DNA of 64,000 nucleotides from Chlorobiaceae bacterium (GCA_013335405.1 JAAXVR010000001.1:124001-188000); one strand, 5' to 3'; counted from the first letter of the stretch, positions 28,055 through 37,950 are shown. Numbers and translations: made by a program. Notes: generated from the sequence alone by a model not told the origin.

Positions 28055-29149
28055 TCAGGGTTTTACTGTTACCGATAATCGGACGCCCATCTCCTGCATA
28101 TCGTCCCAGAAACGGGAAGGGTCCAGATAAAGCGCCTGCCTCCACAGCCCGGGTCTGCGGGGAGTATCGGCGTACTGCCTTATGCATGCTACAACAGGCA
28201 GAGCGGTGAAATCGTAAGGGTCGGGATATGATGCCGCCATTTCGATCGAGCCGCTTTTCCCTTCGCCCCTCAGGCGCAGCTCGGCCCATGCTCCATGGCT
28301 TCCGAAAGCACGCAGACCCCATACGAAAAAACTTGCGATGCGCCGTTCGGCTGCCGGGAAAAGCGCAAGGGCTGCAAGCGAAAGAGGCATGATGCCCCAG
28401 TCGATGATCCGGCCGAACCCGGCGATAAAGAATCCGGCGTTTTTCACAGACGGGATGAACTCTCCCAGCAGGCGGATCTCGTCCATCCCCATTGCCGCAC
28501 AATCTTTCACACCCCGTCCGTCAACGAAATCGAGACGGCGGAAGTTATTCCAGCTCGAACGCCAATGGCCATCTTTCAGGACAGCAATGTCCATGTTTTT
28601 CAGCTCGCGCACGAAATCTTCCATCGTTTCGGGAGAGAATCGCTTTTCTCGCCAGTTGAGGCCGAAAGAGCCGAAGATATCGACCGAATGCAGGCCTGGA
28701 GAGAGCTCTTCCGCCCGACGGGCCATGACGCCGGGAATACCGGGATGGTAACCGCCATCGGTGATGTAACATACACCCCGCTCTTTGAAATGTTGTTCAT
28801 GCGATTCGAGAAACTCTCGTTTTTCCCTGCTGCCGAGAAGAATGTCGAGACAGCAGATTCCTGTGTTCAATACCGCGCTGACGACGGCAGGAAGGTGTTC
28901 GGAGGAACTGAGGGCGATCACGAGGAAATCGATACTGCGAAATGCCTCTTCCATCGAATTCCGGTCGCGTACATCAAGGATTGCCGCTTCCGGTTGTTCC
29001 GATGAGAGAGGCTGCAGTGAATTACGGAGCGATTCGAGCTTTGCCGCATCACGGCCGAAGAGCACGGGCGTACCGGCTTTTTCGGAAAGCACTCTTCCGG
29101 CGATCTTTTTCCCTGCTTGTCCGGTAGCACCGAGAATTCCGATTTTCAT
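28055..29149 (-). CDS. Saccharopine dehydrogenase-like NAD(P)-binding protein
   Basis: From ATG 29149 (MKIGILGATGQAGKKIAGRVL) it has 364 residues. The N-terminal Rossmann motif is GATGQAGK, followed by FGRDAAKLESL and a SSSEHLPAVVSAVL segment of the saccharopine reductase type. The middle includes YITDGGYHPGIPGVMARRA. A C-terminal hydrophobic stretch (IDWGIMPLSLAALALFP) is unusual for a soluble dehydrogenase and may pack against a membrane. The substrate is unknown. The 51-residue upstream extension of the frame looks like leader sequence. It is divergent from the rhodanese gene. Confidence 0.8.
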   Translation of the reverse strand: MKIGILGATGQAGKKIAGRVLSEKAGTPVLFGRDAAKLESLRNSLQPLSSEQPEAAILDVRDRNSMEEAFRSIDFLVIALSSSEHLPAVVSAVLNTGICCLDILLGSREKREFLESHEQHFKERGVCYITDGGYHPGIPGVMARRAEELSPGLHSVDIFGSFGLNWREKRFSPETMEDFVRELKNMDIAVLKDGHWRSSWNNFRRLDFVDGRGVKDCAAMGMDEIRLLGEFIPSVKNAGFFIAGFGRIIDWGIMPLSLAALALFPAAERRIASFFVWGLRAFGSHGAWAELRLRGEGKSGSIEMAASYPDPYDFTALPVVACIRQYADTPRRPGLWRQALYLDPSRFWDDMQEMGVRLSVTVKP

Positions 29150-29485
29150 TGGTCTTGATACTGGATTGTCGGGGACTTTCTGCAGGATAAGAAATATTTC
29201 TTTCATGTCGGAGAAAGGCGATGAGCAGGGGATGGCCGAAAGGAGCGACAGACAGAACACCGGTAATTTCATCAGCCAGGGGGGATCTCTGTCCGCGTCC
29301 ATGGCGGCAGAAAATATACTTGGTGATCATTGAAAGTTTTTGTACTATAAATACCTGTACCGGGTATGGGTATACAGAAGTCTCGGGCACACCGCTTCAA
29401 ATGATTTTCAGCGTTTTCCCATACCTTCCGGGTTATCCGGAGCTCCGCTTGCAGGGTGTGCTGAAATAAAAGTGAGTAAAAAACC
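29150..29485. promoter_or_regulatory. Divergent intergenic region
   Basis: Separates the minus-strand dehydrogenase-like gene from the + strand rhodanese. It contains a TATAAAT box near 29345 and a pair of short near-palindromes (ATACCTGTACCGGGTAT and GTATGGGTATAC) at about 29350-29375. These could be an operator for either gene. No RNA gene or protein is supported. Confidence 0.35.
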
Positions 29486-29860
29486 ATGCAGACAATACAA
29501 GAGGTCACTCCTTCCGATGCCTATGCAATGATCGCCAAAGGCGCTGTTCTGGTGGATGTCAGGGAGGTTCGTGAAGCCGCAGCGAAATCGTTCGATATTT
29601 CTGATATGATGCTGATCCCGCTCAGCGACTTCGGAAAACGTTTTGGGGAAATACCCCGGAAGGGCAATGTGATTCTTGCCTGCCGCAGCGGCAATCGAAG
29701 CATGATGGCTGCCAGTTTTCTCGTTGATCAGGGCTATGGCCAGGTTTTCAACCTTCAGGACGGTATCGTCAGTTGGGAGCGGGCAGGACTTCCTACAGCA
29801 AGGGGTGCACAGGATGGTTTTCTTTCCAGGTTCATGCCGGGGTTTCTCCGGGAGTCCTGA
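29486..29860 (+). CDS. Rhodanese-domain sulfurtransferase-like protein
   Basis: A single rhodanese domain of 124 residues without a signal peptide. The active-site loop is C66-R-S-G-N-R (ILACRSGNRSMMAA), a catalytically competent six-residue loop of the GlpE/persulfide-carrier type. VLVDVREVREAA is the conserved first strand. In a sulfide-oxidising phototroph such proteins can shuttle sulfane sulfur or serve thiolation pathways, which is inference. It is directly followed by the degraded radical-SAM gene. Confidence 0.88.
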   Translation: MQTIQEVTPSDAYAMIAKGAVLVDVREVREAAAKSFDISDMMLIPLSDFGKRFGEIPRKGNVILACRSGNRSMMAASFLVDQGYGQVFNLQDGIVSWERAGLPTARGAQDGFLSRFMPGFLRES

Positions 29861-29861
29861 C

Positions 29862-30429
29862 GTTCGTTTCCTCAAAGGGACGGTGCAAAACGAAGGTATC
29901 CGCCTGCTTTTCCGAACCCGCTCCCTGCCGGCGGTCCGGTATAACCGGGGATTTCTCGACGGGGTCGTCATAACCGGGGGGGAACCGACAATCCATTCCG
30001 CACTTCCGGCCGCTTTGCGTGATTTCAGGAAGCTCGGCCTGCAGATCAAGCTCGATACGAACGGCACCAATCCCGGGATGCTCGGACAACTCATTTCCCT
30101 GGAGGCTTGTGGATACTGTCGCAATCGATATCAAAGCTCCTCTGGAGCCAGGTCGTTACAGCGAAGTCGCTGCTGTTCCCTGTACTTCCGCCATGATACG
30201 GGATATCGGGATATCGTGCGAACTTATCCTGTCATCCGGGATCGAAGCTGTTTTCAGGAGCACCCTCGTAAAAGGTCTGCATACTCCGGATGACTGCCGA
30301 AGCATGGCAGCCGCGGCAGGCGGCAGGCTCAGGCTGCAGCGCTTCAGGTCCGGCGAAACGATTGGAAACGTAGAAGGTGGTGTTTTCAGCGAAGAAGAAT
30401 TCCGGGCTTTCACCAGAATGATTTCATGA
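29862..30429 (+). pseudogene. Decayed radical-SAM activase (anaerobic ribonucleotide reductase activator-like)
   Basis: Two frames carry consecutive parts of one protein family. From 29949 the first reads GFLDGVVITGGEPTIH and LGLQIKLDTNGTNPGML. From 30106 another frame reads LVDTVAIDIKAPLEPGRY and continues to the stop at 30429. Removing one G from GGAGG at 30101-30105 would rejoin them. The expected C-x3-C-x2-C cluster motif before GFLDGV is absent: the upstream in-frame stretch has no cysteine and is too short. The blocks fit the NrdG/PflA-like activase group. No nrdD lies nearby. Because both the N-terminus and the frame are damaged, decay is likelier than a sequencing error. Confidence 0.8.
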
Positions 30430-30520
30430 GGTACCGGTCGGGCATCTGCCGTGATCAGGTGAAGTTGCAGCGGAAGCAATGGAAAGGGGAGTTTTATTGT
30501 TCTACATTTGAAATGAAGTG

Positions 30521-31072
30521 ATGTTTCCTGCAAATCCAACCAAAAAAACCATGGATGCACTGACGCTTCTTCGGGAACTTTCCGAACATACGGAATGGGC
30601 TGACTCCATTGTGTTTTCTGCAATTTCGGGCAATCCGGCAGCCGGAGGAGACGACATCCTGCTCAACAGGCTCCGGCATCTGCATCTCGTCCAGAAAGTG
30701 TTTCTCGATGTCTGGCGCGGTAACACCGTCAATCCGGAGGAAACGACGTCACTGGACCTGCCCTGCCTCATGGAGTTCGCACGCAGGACCCACTCCGGGA
30801 ACAGGGAGCATCTTTCCTCGCTTCTGCCCGGATCTCTCGACCTTTTCGTCCGTCTGCCCTGGGCCGGACTGGTTGAAAGAACCCTTGGTTTCAAGACTTC
30901 AGATCCGAGCATCGGGCAATCCGTCATGCAGGTTTATGCGCACAGTGCATACCACAGGGGGCAGGTCAATATGCGGCTGCGTGAACTCGGCATCGAACCG
31001 CCCATGACCGATTATATCGCCTGGGTGTGGTCGCACAAACCATCGCCCCAATGGCCTGACAATGCGTCATGA
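30521..31072 (+). CDS. DinB-family protein
   Basis: A 183-residue predicted four-helix-bundle protein. Helix one contains LLRELSEHTEWADSIVF. The later His-containing helix pairs include LRHLHLVQKVFLDVWRG and QVYAHSAYHRGQVNMRLREL, the typical metal-binding DinB pattern with HxxxH. Members include thiol-transferases and DNA-damage-induced proteins; the reaction here is not known. The start ATG 30521 is next to an in-frame GTG at 30518. ATG 30551 is also possible. It is monocistronic. Confidence 0.82.
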   Translation: MFPANPTKKTMDALTLLRELSEHTEWADSIVFSAISGNPAAGGDDILLNRLRHLHLVQKVFLDVWRGNTVNPEETTSLDLPCLMEFARRTHSGNREHLSSLLPGSLDLFVRLPWAGLVERTLGFKTSDPSIGQSVMQVYAHSAYHRGQVNMRLRELGIEPPMTDYIAWVWSHKPSPQWPDNAS

Positions 31073-31285
31073 ATGCTGATGAATGCCATGGATTCAGGCC
31101 GTTGCCGGTTACGGCCTTCCTGCCACGATGCCGGAATTCGCGACCGAATTGACCCTCTCTTGCCGTATCGTCCTGCCAGCGGAACGATTATCTTGACCGG
31201 ATAGGGAGGGCAATGCTGGATGCGACATATTATTTTCTTAAATTCCGCGTTTACGATTGCAACCAAACCGATAAATCCTTGCCAA

Positions 31286-32863
31286 ATGTCTGATCCTGTC
31301 ATCAAGCGGGCACTCGTTTCCGTATCCGATAAAACCGGCATCGTCAATTTCTGTCGCGAGCTGTCCCTGCTCGGTGTCGAAATCTTTTCGACCGGCGGCA
31401 CCCTCAACGCCCTTCAGGATGCCGGAATCGCAGCCGCTTCGATATCGACCATAACCGGCTTTCCTGAAATCATGGACGGCAGGGTGAAGACACTTCATCC
31501 GAAAATCCATGGCGCCCTGCTTGCCGTCAGGAACAACCAGAGTCATTTGCAGCAGGCCATCGACAACGGTATCGGTTTCATCGATATGGTCGTAGTCAAC
31601 CTTTACCCGTTCGAGGCAACCGTCGCCAAACATGATGTCACCTTCGAGGATGCCATCGAGAATATCGATATCGGCGGACCTTCCATGCTCAGGAGCGCGG
31701 CGAAGAACAACGAATCTGTCACCGTCATCACCGAAAGCACCGATTATGCCCGGATTCTCGGCGAGATGCAGACGAATGGCGGAGCGACAACCAGGGCAAC
31801 CCGTCTCATGCTTGCGCGCAAGGTTTTTGAACTGACATCCCGCTACGATCGGGCCATAGCCGATTACCTGATCCGCAGCGAGGCAATGCCGGATGAACAG
31901 GCGCCTGTCGCTATGACGCTGACGCTTCGCAAAGAGATCGATATGCGCTACGGGGAGAATCCCCACCAGGGCGCCGGTTTCTACAGGCTGACCGATAAAC
32001 AGGGAACCCGATCCTTTGGCGACTGTTTCGAAAAGCTGCACGGCAAGGAGCTCTCCTATAACAATATGCTCGACATAGCCGCAGCAACCTCCCTTGTCGA
32101 AGAGTTCCGCGGAGAGGATCCGGCTGTCGTTATTGTCAAGCATACGAACCCCTGCGGTGTCGCACAGGCATCGACACTCGAGGAGGCCTATCGCTTGGCG
32201 TTTTCGACCGACAAACAGGCCCCTTTCGGCGGTATAGTCTCCTTCAACCGTCCTCTTGATATGGCTGCAGCTGCTGCCGTCAATGAGATATTCACCGAGA
32301 TACTCATCGCCCCTGCATTCGAAGATGGCGTCCTTGAGCTTCTCATGAAGAAAAAGGACCGCCGGCTTGTCCTCCAGAAACAACCCCTTCCGAATGGAGG
32401 ATGGGAGTTCAAATCCACTCCGTTCGGGATGCTTGTCCAGGAACGTGATACGAAGAGCGTTTCGCTGGAGGAACTGACGGTGGTAACGAAAAGGCAGCCT
32501 TCGGCTGATGAGCTTTCCAACCTCATGTTTGCCTGGAAAATATGCAGGCATATCAAGTCGAACACGATTCTCTATGTCAAGGACCGCCAGACGTTCGGGG
32601 TCGGCGCGGGTCAGATGTCGCGTGTCGATTCATCGAAAATTGCCCGCTGGAAGGCTTCCGAAGCAGGCCTCGACCTCAGAGGATCAGTCGTTGCGTCGGA
32701 TGCCTACTTTCCCTTCGCTGACGGTCTTCTTGCTGCGGCAGAGGCTGGCGTTACCGCGGTCATCCAGCCAGGGGGTTCCATAAGGGACAACGAGGTTATC
32801 GAAGCTGCCGATGCGAACAACCTCGCCATGGTGTTCACCGGCATGCGCCATTTCAGACACTGA
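31286..32863 (+). CDS. purH: Bifunctional AICAR transformylase / IMP cyclohydrolase
   Basis: PurH carries out the last two steps of IMP synthesis. The N-terminal MGS-fold cyclohydrolase has [37 protein letters not shown] and VVNLYPFE. The C-terminal transformylase has [29 protein letters not shown] and [13 protein letters not shown] 31286 gives 525 residues, the usual length. Earlier in-frame codons add 22 unrelated residues. The gene ends one base from the stop of queG on the other strand. Confidence 0.96.
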   Translation: MSDPVIKRALVSVSDKTGIVNFCRELSLLGVEIFSTGGTLNALQDAGIAAASISTITGFPEIMDGRVKTLHPKIHGALLAVRNNQSHLQQAIDNGIGFIDMVVVNLYPFEATVAKHDVTFEDAIENIDIGGPSMLRSAAKNNESVTVITESTDYARILGEMQTNGGATTRATRLMLARKVFELTSRYDRAIADYLIRSEAMPDEQAPVAMTLTLRKEIDMRYGENPHQGAGFYRLTDKQGTRSFGDCFEKLHGKELSYNNMLDIAAATSLVEEFRGEDPAVVIVKHTNPCGVAQASTLEEAYRLAFSTDKQAPFGGIVSFNRPLDMAAAAAVNEIFTEILIAPAFEDGVLELLMKKKDRRLVLQKQPLPNGGWEFKSTPFGMLVQERDTKSVSLEELTVVTKRQPSADELSNLMFAWKICRHIKSNTILYVKDRQTFGVGAGQMSRVDSSKIARWKASEAGLDLRGSVVASDAYFPFADGLLAAAEAGVTAVIQPGGSIRDNEVIEAADANNLAMVFTGMRHFRH

Positions 32864-32864
32864 A

Positions 32865-33827
32865 TTACCAGGGGCCATTCTGCTTTTTTTCGAGATTTCC
32901 GGCAACCGCGCGTGCGTTGCGTTTCAGTCGCCTGAGGCCGATCCGGAAGACGGGGGTTCCGTAAAACATGGCGCGGAACCCTGATTTTCCCAGCGAGAGT
33001 ATGGTTTCGGGAGAGATGCCGATGAGCTGTTTTTTCAGCGCAAATGCGCTGTCGGCCTGAATGTTCGCCTGACGGTTCCAGGGACAGACTTCCTGGCACC
33101 TGTCGCATCCGAAGAGGTTGCCGCCAATCGCATCGGCTTCTTCAGGCGTGAACTCTCGCTTCAGCTCAGTAGTGAGATAGGAGATGCATTTTCTCGCGTC
33201 AAGCTTTCCCCCTTCAAGGAGCGCTCCCGTAGGGCAGTTTTCGATACAGGCACTGCAGCCTCCGCAAGGGTAGGGAAGGGGGGGAGAGGCAGAGAAAATC
33301 TCCCTGTCAATGAACAGTTCCCCAAGAAAGACATAGGACCCTGCAGAAGGTACGATAAGCAGGGTGTTTTTACCGGTCCTGCCGATACCGGCCTGTTCTG
33401 CCCAGGCTTTTTCAAGAACCGGGCCGCTGTCGACACTGATTGCACTTTTCAGTGGTCCGTCCAGGAGCGTTTCAAGGAATTCACCGAGCGCTTCGAGTTT
33501 TTTTCGGACGACGGCATGGTAGTCGTCGATGAGGGCATACCTCGACATCTTCGCTCCCTCATCAGGAATTTCGTTCGAATGGTTGTAACTGATGGCGGCG
33601 GAAATGATGGTGCCGAGTCCAGGCAGAAGCATTTCCGGTTTCCGCCTCTTTTCTTTTTCAGTTTCAAGGTAAAGCATCTCGCCATGTCTACGATCGCAGA
33701 GCATTCTTTCAAAATGTTCCATCGCCTCCGTCCGGGTTTCGGGCCTTGAAAACCCGATGGACGAAAACCCAAGGCGGGCGGCCTCCCTTCTGAGTTTCCG
33801 TGCGATATCCCCGGAGTGATCTGGCAT
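32865..33827 (-). CDS. queG: Epoxyqueuosine reductase
   Basis: QueG reduces epoxyqueuosine in tRNA to queuosine with cobalamin and two 4Fe-4S clusters. The catalytic Asp is D133 in [17 protein letters not shown]. Cluster ligands are C188, C191, C194 and C198 ([12 protein letters not shown]), with C214, and C241, C244 and C248 ([11 protein letters not shown]). The length of 320 residues is somewhat short of the 350-380 seen when a C-terminal HEAT-like extension is present. Convergent with purH with a single base between stops and no terminator. Confidence 0.94.
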   Translation of the reverse strand: MPDHSGDIARKLRREAARLGFSSIGFSRPETRTEAMEHFERMLCDRRHGEMLYLETEKEKRRKPEMLLPGLGTIISAAISYNHSNEIPDEGAKMSRYALIDDYHAVVRKKLEALGEFLETLLDGPLKSAISVDSGPVLEKAWAEQAGIGRTGKNTLLIVPSAGSYVFLGELFIDREIFSASPPLPYPCGGCSACIENCPTGALLEGGKLDARKCISYLTTELKREFTPEEADAIGGNLFGCDRCQEVCPWNRQANIQADSAFALKKQLIGISPETILSLGKSGFRAMFYGTPVFRIGLRRLKRNARAVAGNLEKKQNGPW

Positions 33828-33953
33828 AGGCTGAAAAAAGCGTTCAAAGGTTTGTAAGGTAACTATTTATACTTTACCATAAATATACGGGCCTTTCCGC
33901 CAGATTGTTCCTGCGATAATTTCAATGGCTTTGTATCATTTTTTCTGTATTCC

Positions 33954-35876
33954 ATGGAAAGACGGGAGTTCATAAAAAAAATGTTTCTGCGTGCCGGGGT
34001 CGGTGCAGGGGTTCTTACGGCAGGAGCAGGGGGACTTATCGGTTACTACCAGCCGCGCAAAGGGGTGTACCGGAGGGAACCCCAGGACGACGAAGGCGGG
34101 GAAAAGGTTGAAATCACCCGCAAGGTTGCCGTTATCGGAGGAGGACTTGCAGGTATCAGTTCGGCACTCGAACTTGCGAGGAAAGGATTCGACGTTACGC
34201 TGGTGGAATCGTCACCCTCGCTTGGCGGAAAGCTTACCGGCTGGAACCTCGATGCGCTCGGGGAAACCTTTCCTGTTGAGCACGGCTTCCATGGCTTTTT
34301 CGATCAGTATTACAATCTCAACGAGATATTTTCCCTTGGCGGCGTAAAACGCGAAGTGTTTGGGGATTCGCCCGGTTACCCCGTAATTTTCAGGGATTTT
34401 CCGGCGGAAATATTCGGTCAGACTCCGAAGTACTTTCCTTTCAACGTTTTCTCGATTCTCGGACAGTCCAGACGGCTTGACCTGATGTCATTCCTGAAGA
34501 ATTCGAAAGGGCTGCTGTCAACCCTGAAACTCTTCGAATACGATTATTCCGAGGTGTTCAGTAAATACGACGGGATCGATTTCATGACCTTCTGCCGTAA
34601 AGGAGAGATTCTGCCGGCTTTTATCGACACGGTCCTGCATCCGTTCGCCGATGCCACCATGAACCGCATGGAGGTGCTTTCGGCTGCCGAAGCGCTCCGC
34701 TATTTCCATTTTTACTTTATGGGAAGCCCCGAGGGACTGGCATTCAGGATTACAAACCGCGACTGCATGAGCGCCCTGATCAATCCTCTTGAAGAGAGGA
34801 TGCGCGAACTTGGCGTGACGGTCCTTAAGGGATGCACGGCAAGAAAGCTTATCGTAGAAGGAAACAGGGTGACCGGTGTGCTGCTCGACCGCGGAAGCGG
34901 CGGAAGCGATCTGTTTTTCCAGATAGATGCCTCGGATGTTCCTCCGGAAGGTTTCGGCAGTTTTCATTCCCCCGACGGGACCCCTGTCCTGCTTGGAAGG
35001 AAGGAAGGGGGTTTTGCTGCTTTCGATGCACGATGTACCCATATGGGATGCCCTGTAAGCTATGATGCGGAATCAGGGGGATTTTACTGTCCCTGCCATT
35101 CCGGACGTTTCGATCTTTCAGGTCTTCCCGTGAGCGGTCCACCCGATCAGCCGCTCGCGTCGCTTTCAGTGACGGCTCATGGCGGAACGCTGGTTGTCAG
35201 ACGTTCCGGGAATACAGGTGGAGAGGTGCTTTCATGCGACTATTGTGTGTCGGCTTCCAACGTCCGTGGTACCCGCACTCTTCTGAAAGCATCAGCACTC
35301 GGCAGCCCTGCCTTCGAATCGCAGATAGCTTCACTCGGGGAGGCGGACCCGTATGCTGTTTTCCGTGTGTGGCTCGACAAGCCCCTCGATTCCTCCCATT
35401 TTCCTTTTTATACCACATCAGGATTTACCTATACCGATTCAGTCACCGTCTACTCTCATTTCCAGGAGCCGTTCATATCATGGGCAAAGAAGACCGGCGG
35501 GTCTGTCGTGGAGCTGCATGCCTATGCCGTGGCTCCCGGGGATATCAAACCTGAAGAGGAGGTGAAAGCCACGATGCTGAAGGAAATGCGGGCGATGATA
35601 CCCGAACTGGCAGGTGCGAAGGTACTGCACGGTCTCTTTATGCAGCAGTCCAATTTCACACGTTGGGCCCCCGGTGAACACGCTTCCAGACCGGGAGTCG
35701 AAACGCCGTTTTCAAACCTCTACCTTGCGGGGGACTGGGTGAAGGTCGATGCACCGGTATTTCTCATGGAGGCGGCCGCATTTACCGGACGGATGGCCGC
35801 AAATGCGATATTCAGGAGCGAATCACTGAAAACCGTTCCACTTCCAATCGTTCCGATGGAAGGGCTTTTCGCCTGA
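33954..35876 (+). CDS. crtU: FAD-dependent carotenoid desaturase-family enzyme with inserted Rieske domain, probable CrtU
   Basis: A 640-residue protein. The N-terminus MERREFIKKMFLRAGVGAG looks like a twin-arginine-type or membrane-anchor leader. FAD binding follows at residues 58-85 (VAVIGGGLAGISSALELARK), and the family block SLGGKLTGWN. A Rieske 2Fe-2S domain is inserted: C361-x-H363 in CTHMGC and C379-x2-H382 in CPCH, with extra C366 and C381 as in high-potential bc1/b6f-type Rieske proteins. The C-terminal FAD motif is NLYLAGDWVKVDAPVFLMEAA. In green sulfur bacteria the aromatic-ring-forming desaturase/methyltransferase CrtU belongs to this family; the assignment is from family resemblance and organism. 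The gene stands alone. Confidence 0.75.
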   Translation: MERREFIKKMFLRAGVGAGVLTAGAGGLIGYYQPRKGVYRREPQDDEGGEKVEITRKVAVIGGGLAGISSALELARKGFDVTLVESSPSLGGKLTGWNLDALGETFPVEHGFHGFFDQYYNLNEIFSLGGVKREVFGDSPGYPVIFRDFPAEIFGQTPKYFPFNVFSILGQSRRLDLMSFLKNSKGLLSTLKLFEYDYSEVFSKYDGIDFMTFCRKGEILPAFIDTVLHPFADATMNRMEVLSAAEALRYFHFYFMGSPEGLAFRITNRDCMSALINPLEERMRELGVTVLKGCTARKLIVEGNRVTGVLLDRGSGGSDLFFQIDASDVPPEGFGSFHSPDGTPVLLGRKEGGFAAFDARCTHMGCPVSYDAESGGFYCPCHSGRFDLSGLPVSGPPDQPLASLSVTAHGGTLVVRRSGNTGGEVLSCDYCVSASNVRGTRTLLKASALGSPAFESQIASLGEADPYAVFRVWLDKPLDSSHFPFYTTSGFTYTDSVTVYSHFQEPFISWAKKTGGSVVELHAYAVAPGDIKPEEEVKATMLKEMRAMIPELAGAKVLHGLFMQQSNFTRWAPGEHASRPGVETPFSNLYLAGDWVKVDAPVFLMEAAAFTGRMAANAIFRSESLKTVPLPIVPMEGLFA

Positions 35877-35898
35877 CAACACGGATTGAGCGAAGGAA

Positions 35899-37038
35899 TT
35901 ACCTGATACCGAGGCATTTGACCACCGTGTCGTGCAGCACCGGCCGGAACCTGCGGATTCTGATGTTTTCGGAAGTGGGGTAAACCCTGTTGCAGAGGAA
36001 AATGACGGCAAGGTTTTTCGTCGGGTCAATCCAGATGCTGGTGCCCGTGTAACCGAGATGCCCGTAGGAGGCTGTGGAAAAAAGGATCCCGGCCGAAGAG
36101 TTTCCGCCCGGCGAGCGTACGTCCCATCCGAGGGCGCGGATGCCCTCGGGATGGGAAAAGAACTGTTTCAGTGTGCTTTCCCGGATATAGGTTTTTCCGT
36201 CGAGCTTTCCCCCGTTCATGATCATCCTTACGAATCGGACAAGATCTTCCGTCGTCGAAAACAGCCCGGCATGGCCGGCAGCTCCGCCGAGAAGGGCTGC
36301 ATTCTGGTCGTGAACCAGAGGTCGGGGTGATGCGAGCGGCCAGTTGCGGTCTTTTTCCACCGGTGCGATACGGTTCGCAAGCGATTGCGGCGGATTGAAC
36401 ATGGTCGAGTTCATACCGAGAGGCATGCTGAAGCGTTCACTGAAATTCGATGCGAGGCTTCTTCCGGTTATGGCTTCAATTATTTTCCCGAGCGTTATGA
36501 ACCCGAGGTCGCTGTAGATGGTTGCGGTATTTGGTGGACAGACAAGGGTATCTGCACCGATAGCCCGGAGGACATCTTCAGGTGTCCTGCAGGTTTTCGC
36601 GAAAGAGGTATGCGCTCTCAGGCCCGACAGATGGCGCATCAGGTTTTCAATGGTGACTTTTTCCTTGCCGTTTGCGGCGAATTCCGGAAGATAACGGGTG
36701 ACCGGGGCCTGAAGAGAGAGCGAGTCCCGTTCGGCAAGCTGCATGGTGATGCTTGTCGTGCATACAGCCTTGGTGAGTGATGCAAGGTCGTACAGTGTTT
36801 GCGTATCGACCGGACGGCTCCAGCTGTCGTAGGTCATTCTGCCGAACGCTTCCTGAAGGACGACCTGGTCGCGGTATACCACAGCGATGCTCGCTCCGGG
36901 GAAAACCGAGTCCTTGACCGCTGTCCGGATAAGGGTGTGAAGTGGCCCGAAATCATAGCCGAAGGTTGTTGCCGGCAGGGAGAACAGGAGAAACCCTACA
37001 ACGCTCCAGCAAGCTGCGATGGTCCTGACTCTCAGCAT
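35899..37038 (-). CDS. Exported serine hydrolase of the beta-lactamase/EstB family
   Basis: A 379-residue protein with a signal peptide (TIAACWSVVGFLLFSLPATT). It has the class C-like catalytic set: S87-x2-K90 in LASLTKAV and Y175-S-D in ATIYSDLGFI. Late segments HAGLFSTTEDL and YGHLGYTGTSIW contribute the third motif. These proteins are usually peptidases or esterases acting on peptidoglycan or small esters and seldom antibiotic-resistance enzymes. It lies 13 bases after the MCE gene on the same strand, so it may share the lipid-transport operon. Confidence 0.88.
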   Translation of the reverse strand: MLRVRTIAACWSVVGFLLFSLPATTFGYDFGPLHTLIRTAVKDSVFPGASIAVVYRDQVVLQEAFGRMTYDSWSRPVDTQTLYDLASLTKAVCTTSITMQLAERDSLSLQAPVTRYLPEFAANGKEKVTIENLMRHLSGLRAHTSFAKTCRTPEDVLRAIGADTLVCPPNTATIYSDLGFITLGKIIEAITGRSLASNFSERFSMPLGMNSTMFNPPQSLANRIAPVEKDRNWPLASPRPLVHDQNAALLGGAAGHAGLFSTTEDLVRFVRMIMNGGKLDGKTYIRESTLKQFFSHPEGIRALGWDVRSPGGNSSAGILFSTASYGHLGYTGTSIWIDPTKNLAVIFLCNRVYPTSENIRIRRFRPVLHDTVVKCLGIR

Positions 37039-37051
37039 GGCGCCACCTTCT

Positions 37052-37930
37052 TCAGAAGAGCGAGAATTTCACATAACGGCCGGGTTTCCTTTTCAGGTCG
37101 ACCAGCACTGAATCCAGCGATGTGAGCGTATGGGTCAGGTTGTTGTACAGTGTCGGGTTCGATGTAAGCTGCCCGAGGGTACCCTTGTCGTCGTTGATTC
37201 TGCCGATAAGTGATTCGGTCTGTTGTGCCGCCTTGTTAAGCCGCTCGATCGTCTGTGTGGTATTGTTGGCCAGCGACTTGTCGTTCAGGAGTTTAGGGAG
37301 GAGTCCCTCACCGTGCGAGGCCTTTTTCGAGAGTGCGGAGAGTTCTGTTGTCGCAGCTTTCAGGTTCGAAACGGTTTCGACAAGGTCGGTGCCCATTTTT
37401 TCGTCCGAAACGATTCTTCCCGCCATGCCTTTACCGTTGTTGAGATGGTCGAGCAGCACGTTGATCTTTTCGAATGCCGCCGCAGCCTTGTCGGTAAGGT
37501 TCGCCATACCGTCTTCGGTCTGCAGGGCTATATAATCGCCGTCCTTGATCCTTTGTCCCTTCCCTGTCTTGATGTCGATGAATTTATCGCCGAGGATGCC
37601 GAGTGACTTGATGGTTGCCCTGGAATCTTTCGTGACCAGAGGAGCGAATTCGTTCTTGAGCCTGAGTTCGGCCACGACGAAGAGAGAGTCGTTCCTGTTG
37701 AGAAAACCCATTTTGGAAACGGTGCCGATCCTCTTGCCGGAAATGGACACGAAGTTGTTTTCGGCAAGGCTCTGCATATCCTGCGAGAGAACCTTGATGG
37801 TCGTGACGCCGGTGAACATGTTCGTGTTCTTGCCGATCACGAGACCGAGGTAAGCTGCAAAACCGATGCCAAGAATGAAAAAGATGCCGGTTTTCAGATC
37901 GCTCCATTTCAAAGCGTTCGGGTTTTTCAT
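37052..37930 (-). CDS. MCE/MlaD-family lipid-transport substrate-binding protein
   Basis: A 292-residue protein with one N-terminal membrane helix (residues 15-31, GIFFILGIGFAAYLGLV). One MCE domain follows, ISGKRIGTVSKMGFLN through LGILGDKFIDIKTG, and then a long helical tail with SSLIGRINDDKGTLGQLTSN-type repeats (NNGKGMAGRIVSDEKMG, KASHGEGLLPKLLNDKS). MCE proteins form periplasmic rings or needles that move lipids between membranes. It is third in the order permease (38690), ATPase (37951), MCE on the minus strand. The repeated G-x-G/L-x-x-L pattern in the tail probably builds the helical tube. Confidence 0.9.
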   Translation of the reverse strand: MKNPNALKWSDLKTGIFFILGIGFAAYLGLVIGKNTNMFTGVTTIKVLSQDMQSLAENNFVSISGKRIGTVSKMGFLNRNDSLFVVAELRLKNEFAPLVTKDSRATIKSLGILGDKFIDIKTGKGQRIKDGDYIALQTEDGMANLTDKAAAAFEKINVLLDHLNNGKGMAGRIVSDEKMGTDLVETVSNLKAATTELSALSKKASHGEGLLPKLLNDKSLANNTTQTIERLNKAAQQTESLIGRINDDKGTLGQLTSNPTLYNNLTHTLTSLDSVLVDLKRKPGRYVKFSLF

Positions 37931-37950
37931 ACAGGAAAAATCATTTGGTG

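Noticed and set aside
31238-32551. Minus-strand open frame of 437 residues opposite purH
   Set aside because: It is fully overlapped by PurH with all motifs in place; a shadow frame from codon bias.
35899-37038. Beta-lactamase as antibiotic resistance gene
   Set aside because: The serine hydrolase has the general fold and motifs, but context beside lipid-transport genes and the EstB-like sequence favour an envelope hydrolase.
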